Positions 25,962-34,198 of a DNA stretch of 34,395 nt are shown piece by piece; the first letter of the stretch is position 1; every line of letters starts with the position of its first letter. The stretch is taken from NCBI GenBank assembly GCA_029287535.1, contig JARFQY010000100.1, positions 1 through 34,395 on the forward strand, read 5' to 3'. Both the position numbers and the translations under genes were made by a program. Source of the DNA: Filomicrobium sp. GTDB taxonomy: Bacteria > Pseudomonadota > Alphaproteobacteria > Rhizobiales > Hyphomicrobiaceae. The notes under the pieces are model-generated. The model was not told the DNA's origin and ran no database searches. It saw nothing but the letters and a program-made list of their open reading frames with translations.

Positions 25962-26456
25962 GGTTGTCGTTCCCAACTGCGGCCCAAACGCGTTTGAGAC
26001 AACCGCCACCGGGCCGCAAGGGTGCAATTGGCGGCAACGGGCTACATCAATCGATACAAAAACCGATCTGGCTTCAGAGCTTGGCGTCAATGGGTGTTAT
26101 CGGGACAGAGGTCTGCCGACTTGCCGCCGCTGCTCTCACAGCAAGTCTTCGATTACCATCGACTAACGCTGGTCGAATTGATGTTTCTCAAAGTCGTTCC
26201 GAGCCGATCAGCTCTAGCGGGCGAGGGTTCACCTGGCCCGAACCTCGTATTCTTCGGAGAAATCTGTCCTAGATCGGTGCATGAGCGATCTCAAAGCCGA
26301 TGCATGGGACTCCGTGCTACAATTATTTCGTCATCCTGGCGTCGGCTCCACCCGGGCCGGTGTTAGCGACGTGAACTTCAGTTAAGTGCGCAGATGTCGG
26401 ATGGCCTCTTGAGCTGGAGTCGATACGATCGACGCGCATCTCTAGGAGTTAGACCA
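25962..26456. other. 495-bp divergent intergenic region; one weak FNR-like site
   Basis: No open frame here has a recognisable composition. At 26178-26191 the sequence TTGATGTTTCTCAA matches TTGAT-N4-ATCAA at nine of ten positions and points toward the universal stress protein gene 266 bp away. The distance is long for an activator, so this is a weak call. The region must hold the promoters of the two divergent genes. Confidence 0.35.
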
Positions 26457-26888
26457 ATGTTCAACAATATACTCGTACCCATCGACATTTATGCAGAGAG
26501 CTCGCCATCCCGACAGCTTGCCGTAGCTAAACGCTTTGCCGATGCCAATGGCGGCAAGATTACCGTCGTTTATGTCTTGCCCAGCATTCCAGGATATGCG
26601 CAGGCCGTACTGCCCAGCGGGACACACTCTAACGTTCTTGCCGAAGCCAAGAAGAAACTCGAGGAAATCGCGATGTCCGCGGAGCTCTCGGGCCAGGCCG
26701 AGCTGATGTTACTCGAGGGAAATCCAGCACGCGCAATTCTTGATCATGCTGACGAGATGGCGGCGGACCTCATAATCATGGCCTCCCATGATCCCAACAT
26801 TACCGACTACCTAATTGGTTCCACTGCATCGCGGGTCGTTCACCACGCCCACTGTTCAATGTTCATTGTCCGAAATCTCAAAGATTGA
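26457..26888 (+). CDS. Universal stress protein (UspA family)
   Basis: A 143-residue single-domain Usp. It begins MFNNILVPIDIYAESSPSRQLAVAKRFA, continues with KITVVYVLPSIPG, and ends with ADLIIMASHDPNITDYLIGSTASRVVHHAHCSMFIVR. The usual ATP-binding loop G-x2-G-x9-G(S/T) is partly kept: the final GST is present but the first Gly positions read SHDPN, so ATP binding is uncertain. ATG at 26457 is preceded by AGGAG at a good distance. In Alphaproteobacteria such genes are often induced under low oxygen. It is followed by the remnant of a decarboxylase gene. Confidence 0.9.
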   Translation: MFNNILVPIDIYAESSPSRQLAVAKRFADANGGKITVVYVLPSIPGYAQAVLPSGTHSNVLAEAKKKLEEIAMSAELSGQAELMLLEGNPARAILDHADEMAADLIIMASHDPNITDYLIGSTASRVVHHAHCSMFIVRNLKD

Positions 26889-26915
26889 ACGCAATGCTGC
26901 AGGAGGCTGCTACCG

Positions 26916-27332
26916 GTGCCTTCACAGGTGCAGCCGCTTTCTTTTGGGGACATGCCACATCTAACGGCGAATGAACTCGGCAACTTTGCCCGCCACGGGG
27001 TGAAACCCATCATCTTTGTGCTCAACAACAGTGGCTTCTCGGTGGAGCGGGTGATTGAGGACTGCCCGGACTGGATCTACAACGATATCGCTCCGTGGAA
27101 CTACCACATGTTGCCAGCGGCAATGGGCTGCACAGATTGGTATACGGCTAGCGTAACCACCAACGGCGAGCTTGATGCCGCAATGGCCCATTCGAGTGAG
27201 GCCGATACGGCGTGCTACATCGAAATCGTTGCCGGGAAGCACGATTATCCGCCGGCTACAAAGGTCTTGCACGAACGGTGGGCCGAGCTTTGCGGGATAA
27301 TGCGACCCCTCTGGCAGACCGTACCTCGCTGA
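26916..27332 (+). pseudogene. TPP-dependent 2-oxoacid decarboxylase, C-terminal remnant
   Basis: The frame gives HLTANELGNFARHGVKPIIFVLNNSGFSVER, YNDIAPWNYHMLPAAMGC and ELDAAMAHSSEADTACYIEIV, the C-terminal TPP-binding domain of pyruvate or indolepyruvate decarboxylases. These enzymes are about 550 residues long; only about 130 are present. The GDG that starts the TPP motif is altered to GDM and its neighbourhood looks shortened (SFGDMPHLTANEL). Upstream lies only the end of the stress protein gene. A GTG at 26916 could open the frame, but the product would lack the whole catalytic core. It is dead debris of a fermentative enzyme. Confidence 0.8.
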
Positions 27333-27669
27333 CGCCAGCCGCAGGCCCCTTTTCCAGCAGCGGCGTCAGGTTATTGCCGTGCAGCTTGCGGGTGATACTG
27401 GCGTGTTTCCCTGCGTCCATGCCCGTCCAGGCGACCAGCGTGGGGGCAGGCCAGGAGATGTCTACATTCTAGCGGTCGACCCTCGGTATCAGCGACATGG
27501 GGTTGCAACTGCTCTGTTGGATTTTGCGACGAGCAAGATGCGCGACGCCGGAATGGCGATTGTCATGGTGGAGACTGGCGGCGATCCCGGTCACGCACCG
27601 TCACGAGCGACATATGAAAATGCAGGCTTCGAACGCTGGCCGGTCGCGCGTTACTCCCGGAAGCTTTGA
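27301..27669 (+). pseudogene. GNAT acetyltransferase, truncated at the 5' end
   Basis: The frame, open from 27301, reads QVIAVQLAGDTGVFPCVHARPGD, then the acetyl-CoA binding core DVYILAVDPRYQRHGVATALLDFA (the R/Q-x-x-G-x-G/A loop appears as RHGVA), and MVETGGDPGHAPSRATYENAGFERWPVARYSRKL. This is a good GNAT C-terminal half. Full-length members have about 50-60 more N-terminal residues. No ATG start is in frame before the core; the best is GTG at 27379, which would give 96 residues. It overlaps the end of the decarboxylase remnant in another frame, so both probably lost parts in one event. A short functional acetyltransferase is possible but less likely. Confidence 0.6.
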
Positions 27670-27762
27670 GCTGGAATCATGAGGCGGCGAGTGGATTGCT
27701 GTGCTGGAGAGCTAGGCGCACCTTTTCGAACACCGCTTGGTGGTCGGCAATGAAGGCAGTCT

Positions 27763-28476
27763 TCAACTGGTTTTGACGTCACCGGCGAAGCGAGCGGCGT
27801 TCTCCTTTAGGAATTCGCTTTCATCGCCCTGCCCCCAGAAGGCCGGGACCGATTTTGGGATTGTCAGCGCTTGTTGGACGGCGGGTCGAGCGTCAATTCG
27901 CTCAAACCACGATTTCAGGTGGTCAAGATCGTCAATGGGAACTTTCGCCCAGACATAGGCGCGCGCCCAGGGATAAATCATCATGTCGGCGATTGAATAC
28001 TCTTCGACAATGAAGTCGCGTCCTTCGAGGCGCGTGTTCAACACCTCCAAGAGACGGCGGGATTCATCAATATACCGATCGATCGAAAACGGTTCTTCGT
28101 GGCCGTTCGGCGCGGCGATTCGCTGAAAGTACATCGCCTGCCCCATCATCGGGCCGACATGACCGACCTGGAAGAACATCCACTGCATGACCTCAGACCG
28201 CGCTACGGGGTCCTCGGGAAGAAACTGTCCGTACTTGTTCGCTAGATGCCACAGGATCGCGCCGGATTCGAAAATCGCGCGGTCTTCGGACCGGTCATAG
28301 ATTGTTGGAATTTTTGCGTTCGGATTCAGCTTCACGTAGTCCGGAGACTTTTGTTCCTGATTGGCGAAATTGACAAAGGTGAGGTCATATGGGACGCCCG
28401 CCTCCTCCAGGAAAATGACGGGCTTGTAGCCATTCATCGTGGCGGCGGTGTAAAGGTGGATGTCATGGTGTGCCAT
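27763..28476 (-). CDS. Glutathione S-transferase, YfcG/Ure2-like
   Basis: A 237-residue protein with an N-terminal thioredoxin-fold domain: DIHLYTAATMNGYKPVIFLEEAGVPYDL, KLNPNAKIPTIYD (the cis-Pro after the glutathione-binding segment) and FESGAILWHLANKYG (the ES motif that binds the gamma-glutamyl group). A helical C-terminal domain follows, with YSIADMMIYPWARAY. The Thr/Asn near residues 11-15 are the expected catalytic region in this class. It lies 14 bp after the internally deleted quinone reductase gene, with GGAG before the ATG, so they form one transcript. It probably handles electrophiles, disulphides or quinones, in line with the HxlR regulator next to it. Confidence 0.9.
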   Translation of the reverse strand: MAHHDIHLYTAATMNGYKPVIFLEEAGVPYDLTFVNFANQEQKSPDYVKLNPNAKIPTIYDRSEDRAIFESGAILWHLANKYGQFLPEDPVARSEVMQWMFFQVGHVGPMMGQAMYFQRIAAPNGHEEPFSIDRYIDESRRLLEVLNTRLEGRDFIVEEYSIADMMIYPWARAYVWAKVPIDDLDHLKSWFERIDARPAVQQALTIPKSVPAFWGQGDESEFLKENAARFAGDVKTS

Positions 28477-28490
28477 TTCATGGGCTCCAT

Positions 28491-28760
28491 CTAGGCCGGG
28501 AAGTGTTCGGAGAGGTGCGCCTCGAAGCGCGCAAAATCGTTTTCGATATCGGGATTTTTCATGACATCGTGAGCTGCGAACGTCGGCAGCGGCTCCATGC
28601 CGTAGAACTTCGCATTGAGATGGGTGGGGAGCCTCAGGTCATCAACGGACCGTCCCGCGAAGAAGAGTTGCTTGTGCGCGCGCTCAACCAACGCTGCATT
28701 CAGTTCGCCCTTTGCGAACGGATAGGGCTGATGCCCATTGATGATGAAGACCTTGCTCAT
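28491..28760 (-). pseudogene. MdaB-like NAD(P)H:quinone reductase with in-frame internal deletion
   Basis: The 89-residue product begins [28 protein letters not shown], the start of the flavodoxin-fold quinone reductase family. It then jumps at about residue 30 to [38 protein letters not shown], which is the C-terminus of the same family. Full-length members are about 190-230 residues, so roughly 100 or more middle residues, including the FMN and nicotinamide sites, are missing. The frame, start and ribosome-site region are intact, so a short protein may still be made, but it cannot be a working reductase. It is divergent from the HxlR regulator gene and upstream of the GST gene. Confidence 0.8.
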
Positions 28761-28844
28761 GATTGCTCTCACGATCTGCTTGGCTGTTGGCGCGCTCGCC
28801 GATAGGCGCACTGGCGTTGTCGCTGACAAACTGGTATCGTGGAA

Positions 28845-28871
28845 ACTAAAGTCAACCAGTATACTTTTAGT
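28845..28871. promoter_or_regulatory. Inverted repeat in the HxlR/quinone-reductase promoter region
   Basis: ACTAAAGT at 28845-28852 and ACTTTTAGT at 28863-28871 form an imperfect inverted repeat (arms differ by one base). It is centred between the divergent HxlR gene (start 28913) and the quinone reductase remnant (start 28760). HxlR proteins bind such AT-rich palindromes in the shared promoter region. It is a candidate operator only. Confidence 0.4.
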
Positions 28872-28912
28872 AACCTGCTGTGGCGCAAAGAGTCTCCGGG
28901 AGGCGAGCGACG

Positions 28913-29299
28913 ATGAAGGCACGCATTGAAGGAGATGCTAAAGGACGCAAACGAGTCGTCGACGCCTGCGACGAGCCATGCGCAATCGAGCGCGGTATGC
29001 GTATTCTGGGCGGTAAATGGACCGGTTCCATCCTTTGGCATCTCAAGGACGAACCGGTGCGTTTCAACGACCTCGCGCGGATGATTGGCGGTGCGAGCAA
29101 GAAGATGATCGCGGAGCGACTGCGCCAGCTTGAGGATCAGGGGTTGATCGAGCGGCGTGTCCTCGAAACCTCTCCCGTTGCCGTCGAGTACCAGATAACA
29201 AAGTTCGGCTGCTCGGCTTTGGAGTGCTTGGATGCGTTGAGGCGATGGTCGGATAGCCTTCCTGCATCACTTGCAGACCAAGCTGGATTCGATGATTGA
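28913..29299 (+). CDS. HxlR-family redox/quinone-type regulator
   Basis: A 128-residue winged-helix protein. [68 protein letters not shown] is a full HxlR core; the Cys in EPCAIERG is the conserved position that senses electrophiles or thiol stress in YodB and HypR, and a second Cys precedes it by four. The frame opens at 28880 with GTG, but ATG at 28913 with GGGAGG nine bases upstream is the start. It is divergent from the quinone reductase remnant and the GST gene, which it very probably controls. A response to quinones or aldehydes is inference. Confidence 0.88.
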   Translation: MKARIEGDAKGRKRVVDACDEPCAIERGMRILGGKWTGSILWHLKDEPVRFNDLARMIGGASKKMIAERLRQLEDQGLIERRVLETSPVAVEYQITKFGCSALECLDALRRWSDSLPASLADQAGFDD

Positions 29300-29737
29300 A
29301 GCAGCCTTATACCGAAATCCTCGAACGCCAGCATGCCAACTAGTGGGCCACTTGCGTCGAGTCTACGCCGCGTTTGTCGTGCTTTTGCGCGAGCGACCCA
29401 ATACCCAAAGAACGTCGACTTGACGTCGGCTAGGACGAGAAAGAAGTGATTGTTCGGATTTTTCGGTTTTATTTCGCCAGTCGGTAATTTCGGATTGCTA
29501 AACTGTGATCATCGAGGGTTCCGATGGGACCTTCAGACTGCCATGTGTCATCTCACTGGGCCGTCCTTCGGGGCGGCCCTGTTTTTTTATGCAGCGCATC
29601 TCGACCCCGATCGGAGCGCCCTAACGAGGTTCACTAGGGCCCCCGATAAAAAGTGTAACTAATAACCAAGAGGTCCGGGGTCGGAGTCGCGACACGGAGC
29701 AATTCAGCGTCTAATCGGTGGCGGTGCGCTCCCCACC
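29300..29737 (+). other. 438-bp gap between HxlR and ppk2 genes; possible sRNA
   Basis: No protein-coding frame is convincing here. The strand-specific terminator at 29558-29588 lies about 260 bp beyond the HxlR stop, too far to be its obvious terminator, and is preceded by a small hairpin (GGTTCC-GAT-GGGACC, near 29517-29531). A short RNA of about 70-120 nt ending at the T-run is possible. I see no firm promoter. Confidence 0.3.
29558..29588 (+). terminator. Rho-independent terminator with UUCG loop
   Basis: A nine-base stem (GGGCCGTCC with GGGCGGCCC, one T-G wobble) closes a TTCG tetraloop and is followed by TGTTTTTTT. This is a textbook intrinsic terminator for plus-strand transcription. 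It ends either the HxlR transcript or an unannotated small RNA. Upstream of the minus-strand ppk2 gene it has no coding role. Confidence 0.85.
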
Positions 29738-31324
29738 CTACCCGTCACTTTCCTTCTCGCGGAGAGCCGCTTCAAATCTCTCGCAGTAGCTGGAAAGTAC
29801 TTTGAGGCGAGCAAAGCGCTTGTCATTGCCCTCGACAAGGATCCAAGGAGCCACCTTGGTGCTGGTGTATTGCACCATGTCGTGAACTGCCTCTTCGTAG
29901 TCGTGCCACTTTTCGCGGTTGCGCCAGTCTTCGGCGGTGAGCTTCCAGCTCTTGTAGGATGTCGTTTCGCGCAGCTTGAAACGAGCAAGCTGTTCGTCTT
30001 CTGAGATATGTATCCAGTATTTCAGAAGCACGATCCCATGTTCTGTAAGCTGGGTCTCAAAATCGTTGATCTCGGCGTAGGCGCGGCGCCACTGCTCCTC
30101 TGAAGCGAATCCTTCGATGCGCTCGACGAGGACACGGCCATACCAGGAACGGTCGAAAATGGTGATGCGGCCCGCGCTGGTAAGGTGACGCCAGAACCGC
30201 CACAGGTAGTGCTGTGAGGCCTCTTCCTCGGTGGGTGCCGCAATGCCGTGTACTTGGTAGTTCCGTGGATGCAACGCCGCAGTAATGCGCCGAATGGCTC
30301 CGCCCTTACCGGCCGCGTCTGGTCCTTCGAACACAAGAATGCTTGATACACCTTGCTCCCTGGCGCGCAGATGCAACTGGTGAAGCTGACCCTGCAATTC
30401 TTTCAACCTGACACTGTAGTCCGCCTTGTCGACTTTTTGCCGCATGTCGAGCCGGTGGAGGACAGTCACTCTTGAGCCGGGAATTGAGTCGCTATTTCCG
30501 GGTGCGAGCTCCAGGTCCTCTTTGCTCGTGTCCTCGGCTTTGTTTGGCTTTCTTTTGGCGGCCTGCTTTTTGGCCGAGTTCTTCTTCGTCGCTTCCAGTT
30601 TCGCTGCTTCAGCTATTTCAAGGCTACGGTCTAATGCGTCACGCAGGATCGTCGTCACTGTCAGGCTGCGGTAGCGGTCATCCGCACCTTCAACGATCGT
30701 CCAGGAGGCGGTCCCGGTGTTGGTTCGGGCCACGACCTGTTCCGCAGCTTCGATGAACCGGTCATAGAGCCGTAGGTGCCCCCAGTCATGTTTGCCAACC
30801 AGGGACGACGTCGCAGGGTCCAGTTCGAGTGCCTTCAGCCGCTCCTCCTGAGCCTCCTGGCTGAGATGCATCCAGAACTTCAGGATTAGCGCACCTTCCT
30901 GAACCAAGGCCGTCTCGAACGCGTTGATCCGATCGAGCCGTTTAATGAAGGTGGCTTCATCAATGCTGTCGTAGACGCGGTCAAGAACAGGTTGCGAGTA
31001 CCATGCGCTGAGGAACATCCCTATTCTTCCCCGGCTCGGTAAATCACGCCAGTAGCGCCAGAACTCGGGACGTTCTCTCTCGCTGTCCCTTGGCTCGTCA
31101 TAGGCACGGGTGGACATCCAACGCGGGTCCATCCATTGGTTAAGAAGCCCCACGACCTCACTCTTGCCCGCGCCGTCCACCCCGGCGAACAGGAGAATGA
31201 CTCTGAAGTCTCGCCCTGTCCTCAACCTCTCTTGCAACTCAAGGAGACGCTGGCGGAGCTGAGGCTCGGCATCTTTGAAATCCTTCCGCGAAACTGTGCG
31301 GCCAAGTTCAGCTGTTTCAAACAC
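29738..31324 (-). CDS. pap: Polyphosphate:AMP phosphotransferase, two-domain PPK2 (class II)
   Basis: A 528-residue protein with two PPK2 domains. Domain 1 (residues ~10-260) has the Walker A motif GVDGAGKS at 48-55 but reads FLSAWYSQ where active domains have FDRSWYxR, so it lacks the catalytic Asp and Arg. A basic linker (KKNSAKKQAAKRKPNK) leads to domain 2, with GPDAAGKGG and the intact IFDRSWYGR. Two-domain class II PPK2 proteins phosphorylate AMP to ADP with polyphosphate, the C-terminal domain doing the chemistry. GTG at 31324 is the start: the family begins MFE(T/S)AELG and GGGAG lies six bases before it. It is the only polyphosphate gene in the window. Confidence 0.9.
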   Translation of the reverse strand: MFETAELGRTVSRKDFKDAEPQLRQRLLELQERLRTGRDFRVILLFAGVDGAGKSEVVGLLNQWMDPRWMSTRAYDEPRDSERERPEFWRYWRDLPSRGRIGMFLSAWYSQPVLDRVYDSIDEATFIKRLDRINAFETALVQEGALILKFWMHLSQEAQEERLKALELDPATSSLVGKHDWGHLRLYDRFIEAAEQVVARTNTGTASWTIVEGADDRYRSLTVTTILRDALDRSLEIAEAAKLEATKKNSAKKQAAKRKPNKAEDTSKEDLELAPGNSDSIPGSRVTVLHRLDMRQKVDKADYSVRLKELQGQLHQLHLRAREQGVSSILVFEGPDAAGKGGAIRRITAALHPRNYQVHGIAAPTEEEASQHYLWRFWRHLTSAGRITIFDRSWYGRVLVERIEGFASEEQWRRAYAEINDFETQLTEHGIVLLKYWIHISEDEQLARFKLRETTSYKSWKLTAEDWRNREKWHDYEEAVHDMVQYTSTKVAPWILVEGNDKRFARLKVLSSYCERFEAALREKESDG

Positions 31325-31602
31325 GGCAAACTCCCTGCCGAATGGAAAACGTGGACCTGTCTTCACAAAGCACGGGCTTGGTGAGACAGTGCAAAACGAG
31401 AGTTTATCGAAATTCAAGGCATCCCGTTAGGCTCAATTCGTCCCATACGGACCGCATCGACAGCGCAGTCAGGGTATTGCGAATCGCCATCACAAATGGT
31501 TGCGCAGAACGTCTGGATGTCCGCCTCGATCACCGGGCGGACTTTGATGCTGCGGCTTTGAAGGCTGACAGGACCATAGGGAAGCTGCAGCTCGTATTGG
31601 CA

Positions 31603-32016
31603 TCATGCGTCGGGTAGCAAGGCGTCCAGTTCTGGTGTCATCACGATGTCGTCTTGATCATCGCCGGACGAATGAACGACGATCCAGGTGCAGGGCGCAC
31701 CGCTGTCGTTGACGGGAGCGTGTGGTACGTCTCGCGGCATGAACATCTGTTCGCCCGCCGCGACTTCAGCGCGGTGCTCTAGTTGGTCACCATAATAGAC
31801 CGAGCAGCGACCCTCCAACAGATACGCGATCGTGTCGATGCCTAGATGGTAGTGCGAGTTAGCCTTAGCGCCTGGCGGCATCGGCAACACGTTCATGCAA
31901 ACGCTTGTCTCGCCCACCGTGTTGCGTGAGACACCGGCCTGATATGTAAAGCCCTGCTGGCCAACATATGTACGACCTGGCCTCACCAGCTTCGCCCGCT
32001 CTGCAGCTGATCCCAT
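31603..32016 (-). CDS. Cupin-domain protein
   Basis: A 137-residue single-domain cupin. Motif 1 is GAKANSHYHLGIDTIAYLLEG (metal-binding His-x-His, with Asp-Thr-Ile where Glu is usual), and motif 2 is GEQMFMPRDVPHAPVND (the last His in PHAP). The ribosome site AGGAG fits the ATG at 32016, seven bases on; a second ATG at 32022 touches the site directly and is unlikely. The product is a small cytoplasmic metal enzyme or binding protein whose substrate is unknown. It is divergent from the sulfatase gene; a short ACTAG/CTAGT inverted repeat at 32062-32081 lies between them. Confidence 0.85.
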   Translation of the reverse strand: MGSAAERAKLVRPGRTYVGQQGFTYQAGVSRNTVGETSVCMNVLPMPPGAKANSHYHLGIDTIAYLLEGRCSVYYGDQLEHRAEVAAGEQMFMPRDVPHAPVNDSGAPCTWIVVHSSGDDQDDIVMTPELDALLPDA

Positions 32017-32212
32017 CTCCATCTCCTTTGCTGCGCGGCTTGAATTGATACTGGTAGAACTACTAGGCTACAGCTGCTAGTCAAAGGCAAATGGAGAACA
32101 GTCGCAGGTTGCCCAATCCGAGCTGAGGATCGAGGGTCGGCGGGTGGGCACTGTCACCTCAATTCATTTTTTGATGCCTAACAGGGCGCAAGTGTACTCG
32201 GAGTCATAAAGT

Positions 32213-33913
32213 ATGCAGAAGTTCAGACGGTGCTTAGCGAATTGGTCTGCAGTCGGCGCTGGTATGGTATTTTTGGCCGTCGCACCAAGCATCGCCAGCG
32301 CATCGGACAAGATCGTTCACGATGCCGAGTACTACATCCTCGAAGCTCAAAACAAGGACAAGTGGGCCGCAGAAGATAAATCTCTCGATGATAAGTTGGC
32401 TGAGTTCCGCAAGCAGAACGGTGGCACGCCACCGAACATTTTTTATATTCTGATCGACGATATCGGCTTTGGTGACCTTGGCAGCGCAGCACTCAATTCC
32501 ATTCGCGGTTATAGCACACCCGCGATCAACGAATTTGCGCGTGAGGGTATGCGCTTGTCTCGCATGTACACGGAGCCATCCTGTACACCGACGCGTGTTG
32601 CCTTCATGACCGGTCGGCAACCTTACAGAAACGGCATGGGCAATACCTCCGTTGATATTTCAGGGTTCGGGCTGGCTGAAAAGGAAGTGACTCTCGCGGA
32701 GGTGCTGTCTGAAGTGGGCTACAACACGTCCCATGTGGGAAAATGGCACATGGGCGACATCAAGGAGGCCTGGCCCAACTACCAGGGCTTCGACTATGCG
32801 TCCTTTCCCATCCATCAGCAGGGCCAGCTGACAATATTTCACGATGACGCTGCAGACGAAGAAGTTTCGATCGGCATAGGTGACAACAACTATGACGACC
32901 GCTTCACGATTGATCGCTGGTTGCGCACGGACGCATCAAGCATGGTCACCGGCGTCGAGGGCGTTCGCGGCGAGAATGTTCGTGAGGTCCATATGGAGCC
33001 TGGCGAGCGCTGGACGGAAGCTAAGTATCATGAAATGAACGTGCGCTATCAGCAGCAGGCCAAGGAACAACTCCGCAAGCTGGCCAAGGCGAACAAGCCT
33101 TTCTTCCTCCAATACTGGCCTCTTTACCCGCTGACCGGCCCCAGGACGACGACCGATAACTACACGACTCCTAATGGCGGAACCTATGTCGAAAAGATGA
33201 AGCTGGTTGACCGCTGGATTGGCGAGTTGATGGCAGAAATGGATGAACTCCGTATTGCGGATAAGACGCTCGTTATCATCATGGGCGACAACGGGCATTT
33301 CACAAAGTACTCCCCGCAATCCGGTTATACGCCAATGATCTTTCGCGGTGGCAAAGGCGATACGACCGAGGGCGGCGTGCGCGTCGATGCGTTTGTCCGT
33401 TGGCCTGGCATGATCAAGGAAGACTCCGTTGCAGGCGACATCGTGCATGTCACCGACCTTTTCCCAACCATTACCCGTCTTGGTGGCGCGGTGGATCAGG
33501 TCCCGACCGACAGGATTATTGACGGGATTGATCAAACCTCGTTGTTGCTGAACGGCGAAACCCATGGCCGTCGCGATTACGTCTTCCTTTACAACATCAA
33601 CAAACTCGAGGCGGTCGTGAAGGAGCAATACAAGCTGGCGATCCCTGGCGGCAACCTGGATAACGCTATCCTGGCGGACTTCTATGACCTGTTCCGGGAC
33701 CCGCAAGAGAAGCACCCAGTGTCGACGGAGATTGGTGCGTGGGGTGGCGCCAAGTTTGTTCGCATGATTCAGCGCCACGTGGCCCGCAAGGCGAAGTATC
33801 CGGATGAAGGGCCAGCCACCGGCATGCCCTACGAAGGCATTGAGAACCTGAGGCCGGAATCGAAGGCCGCCGTCCAGGAGTTTCTCTTCATGATGAAAAC
33901 TCCTCGGTTGTAA
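32213..33913 (+). CDS. Periplasmic arylsulfatase (Cys-type)
   Basis: A 566-residue sulfatase with a signal peptide (cleavage near ASA-SD, residue 31). The metal-binding Asp pair is Asp82-Asp83 in LIDDIGFGDLG. The active-site Cys124 lies in SCTPTR, the C-x-P-x-R motif that the formylglycine-generating enzyme converts to formylglycine; TGRQPYRNG follows, as in the family. VGKWHMG (His and Lys ligands) and IIMGDNGHF (Asp-Asn) complete the site. It cleaves sulfate esters, but the substrate is unknown. The motif implies a formylglycine-generating enzyme elsewhere in the genome. A strong hairpin follows the stop. Confidence 0.93.
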   Translation: MQKFRRCLANWSAVGAGMVFLAVAPSIASASDKIVHDAEYYILEAQNKDKWAAEDKSLDDKLAEFRKQNGGTPPNIFYILIDDIGFGDLGSAALNSIRGYSTPAINEFAREGMRLSRMYTEPSCTPTRVAFMTGRQPYRNGMGNTSVDISGFGLAEKEVTLAEVLSEVGYNTSHVGKWHMGDIKEAWPNYQGFDYASFPIHQQGQLTIFHDDAADEEVSIGIGDNNYDDRFTIDRWLRTDASSMVTGVEGVRGENVREVHMEPGERWTEAKYHEMNVRYQQQAKEQLRKLAKANKPFFLQYWPLYPLTGPRTTTDNYTTPNGGTYVEKMKLVDRWIGELMAEMDELRIADKTLVIIMGDNGHFTKYSPQSGYTPMIFRGGKGDTTEGGVRVDAFVRWPGMIKEDSVAGDIVHVTDLFPTITRLGGAVDQVPTDRIIDGIDQTSLLLNGETHGRRDYVFLYNINKLEAVVKEQYKLAIPGGNLDNAILADFYDLFRDPQEKHPVSTEIGAWGGAKFVRMIQRHVARKAKYPDEGPATGMPYEGIENLRPESKAAVQEFLFMMKTPRL

Positions 33914-33988
33914 GACGTCCGCACTTTGGACTTGGCGGACTAAGCTTCGTTCGCGCTGCATTGTAATGGCAGCGATGTCGTGTGAGAG

Positions 33989-34045
33989 GTCAGGGCCAAG
34001 TGGTCTTCGGACATCAACTTGGTCCTGACGCTCCTTCTTTTTTCT
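33989..34045 (+). terminator. Rho-independent terminator of the sulfatase gene
   Basis: GTCAGGGCCAAGT (33989-34001) and ACTTGGTCCTGAC (34017-34029) pair over 13 positions with one G-T wobble around a 15-base loop, and a T-rich tract follows at 34032-34045. It lies 75 bp after the sulfatase stop. A shorter hairpin, GTCCGC/GCGGAC at 33917-33940, lies directly after the stop without a T-run. Confidence 0.7.
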
Positions 34046-34198
34046 TTGAACTCTAGAAGTCAGGACGCTTCGCGAAGTTTGGGGCCGCCCGCCTTGCCCT
34101 CTTCTTGGTGAGCCTCTGGTGTCCTGTTGTGGTTTTTCGCAAATCCTGAATGTTCGAGCTGAATGGTGTTGCACGCACGAACGAAAACACTTCGTCGC

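Noticed and set aside
26022-26366. 114-codon open frame in the divergent region upstream of the stress protein
   Set aside because: Composition is irregular, there is no ribosome site or motif, and several frames overlap here equally well.
29420-29448. Sigma-70-like promoter (TTGACG) for the possible small RNA
   Set aside because: No acceptable -10 box lies at 16-18 bp, so the -35-like match is probably chance.
32936-34174. 412-codon open frame on the minus strand opposite the sulfatase gene
   Set aside because: It lies almost wholly antisense to a gene with full sulfatase motifs, and its translation has no domain-like pattern. It is a shadow frame of high-GC coding DNA.
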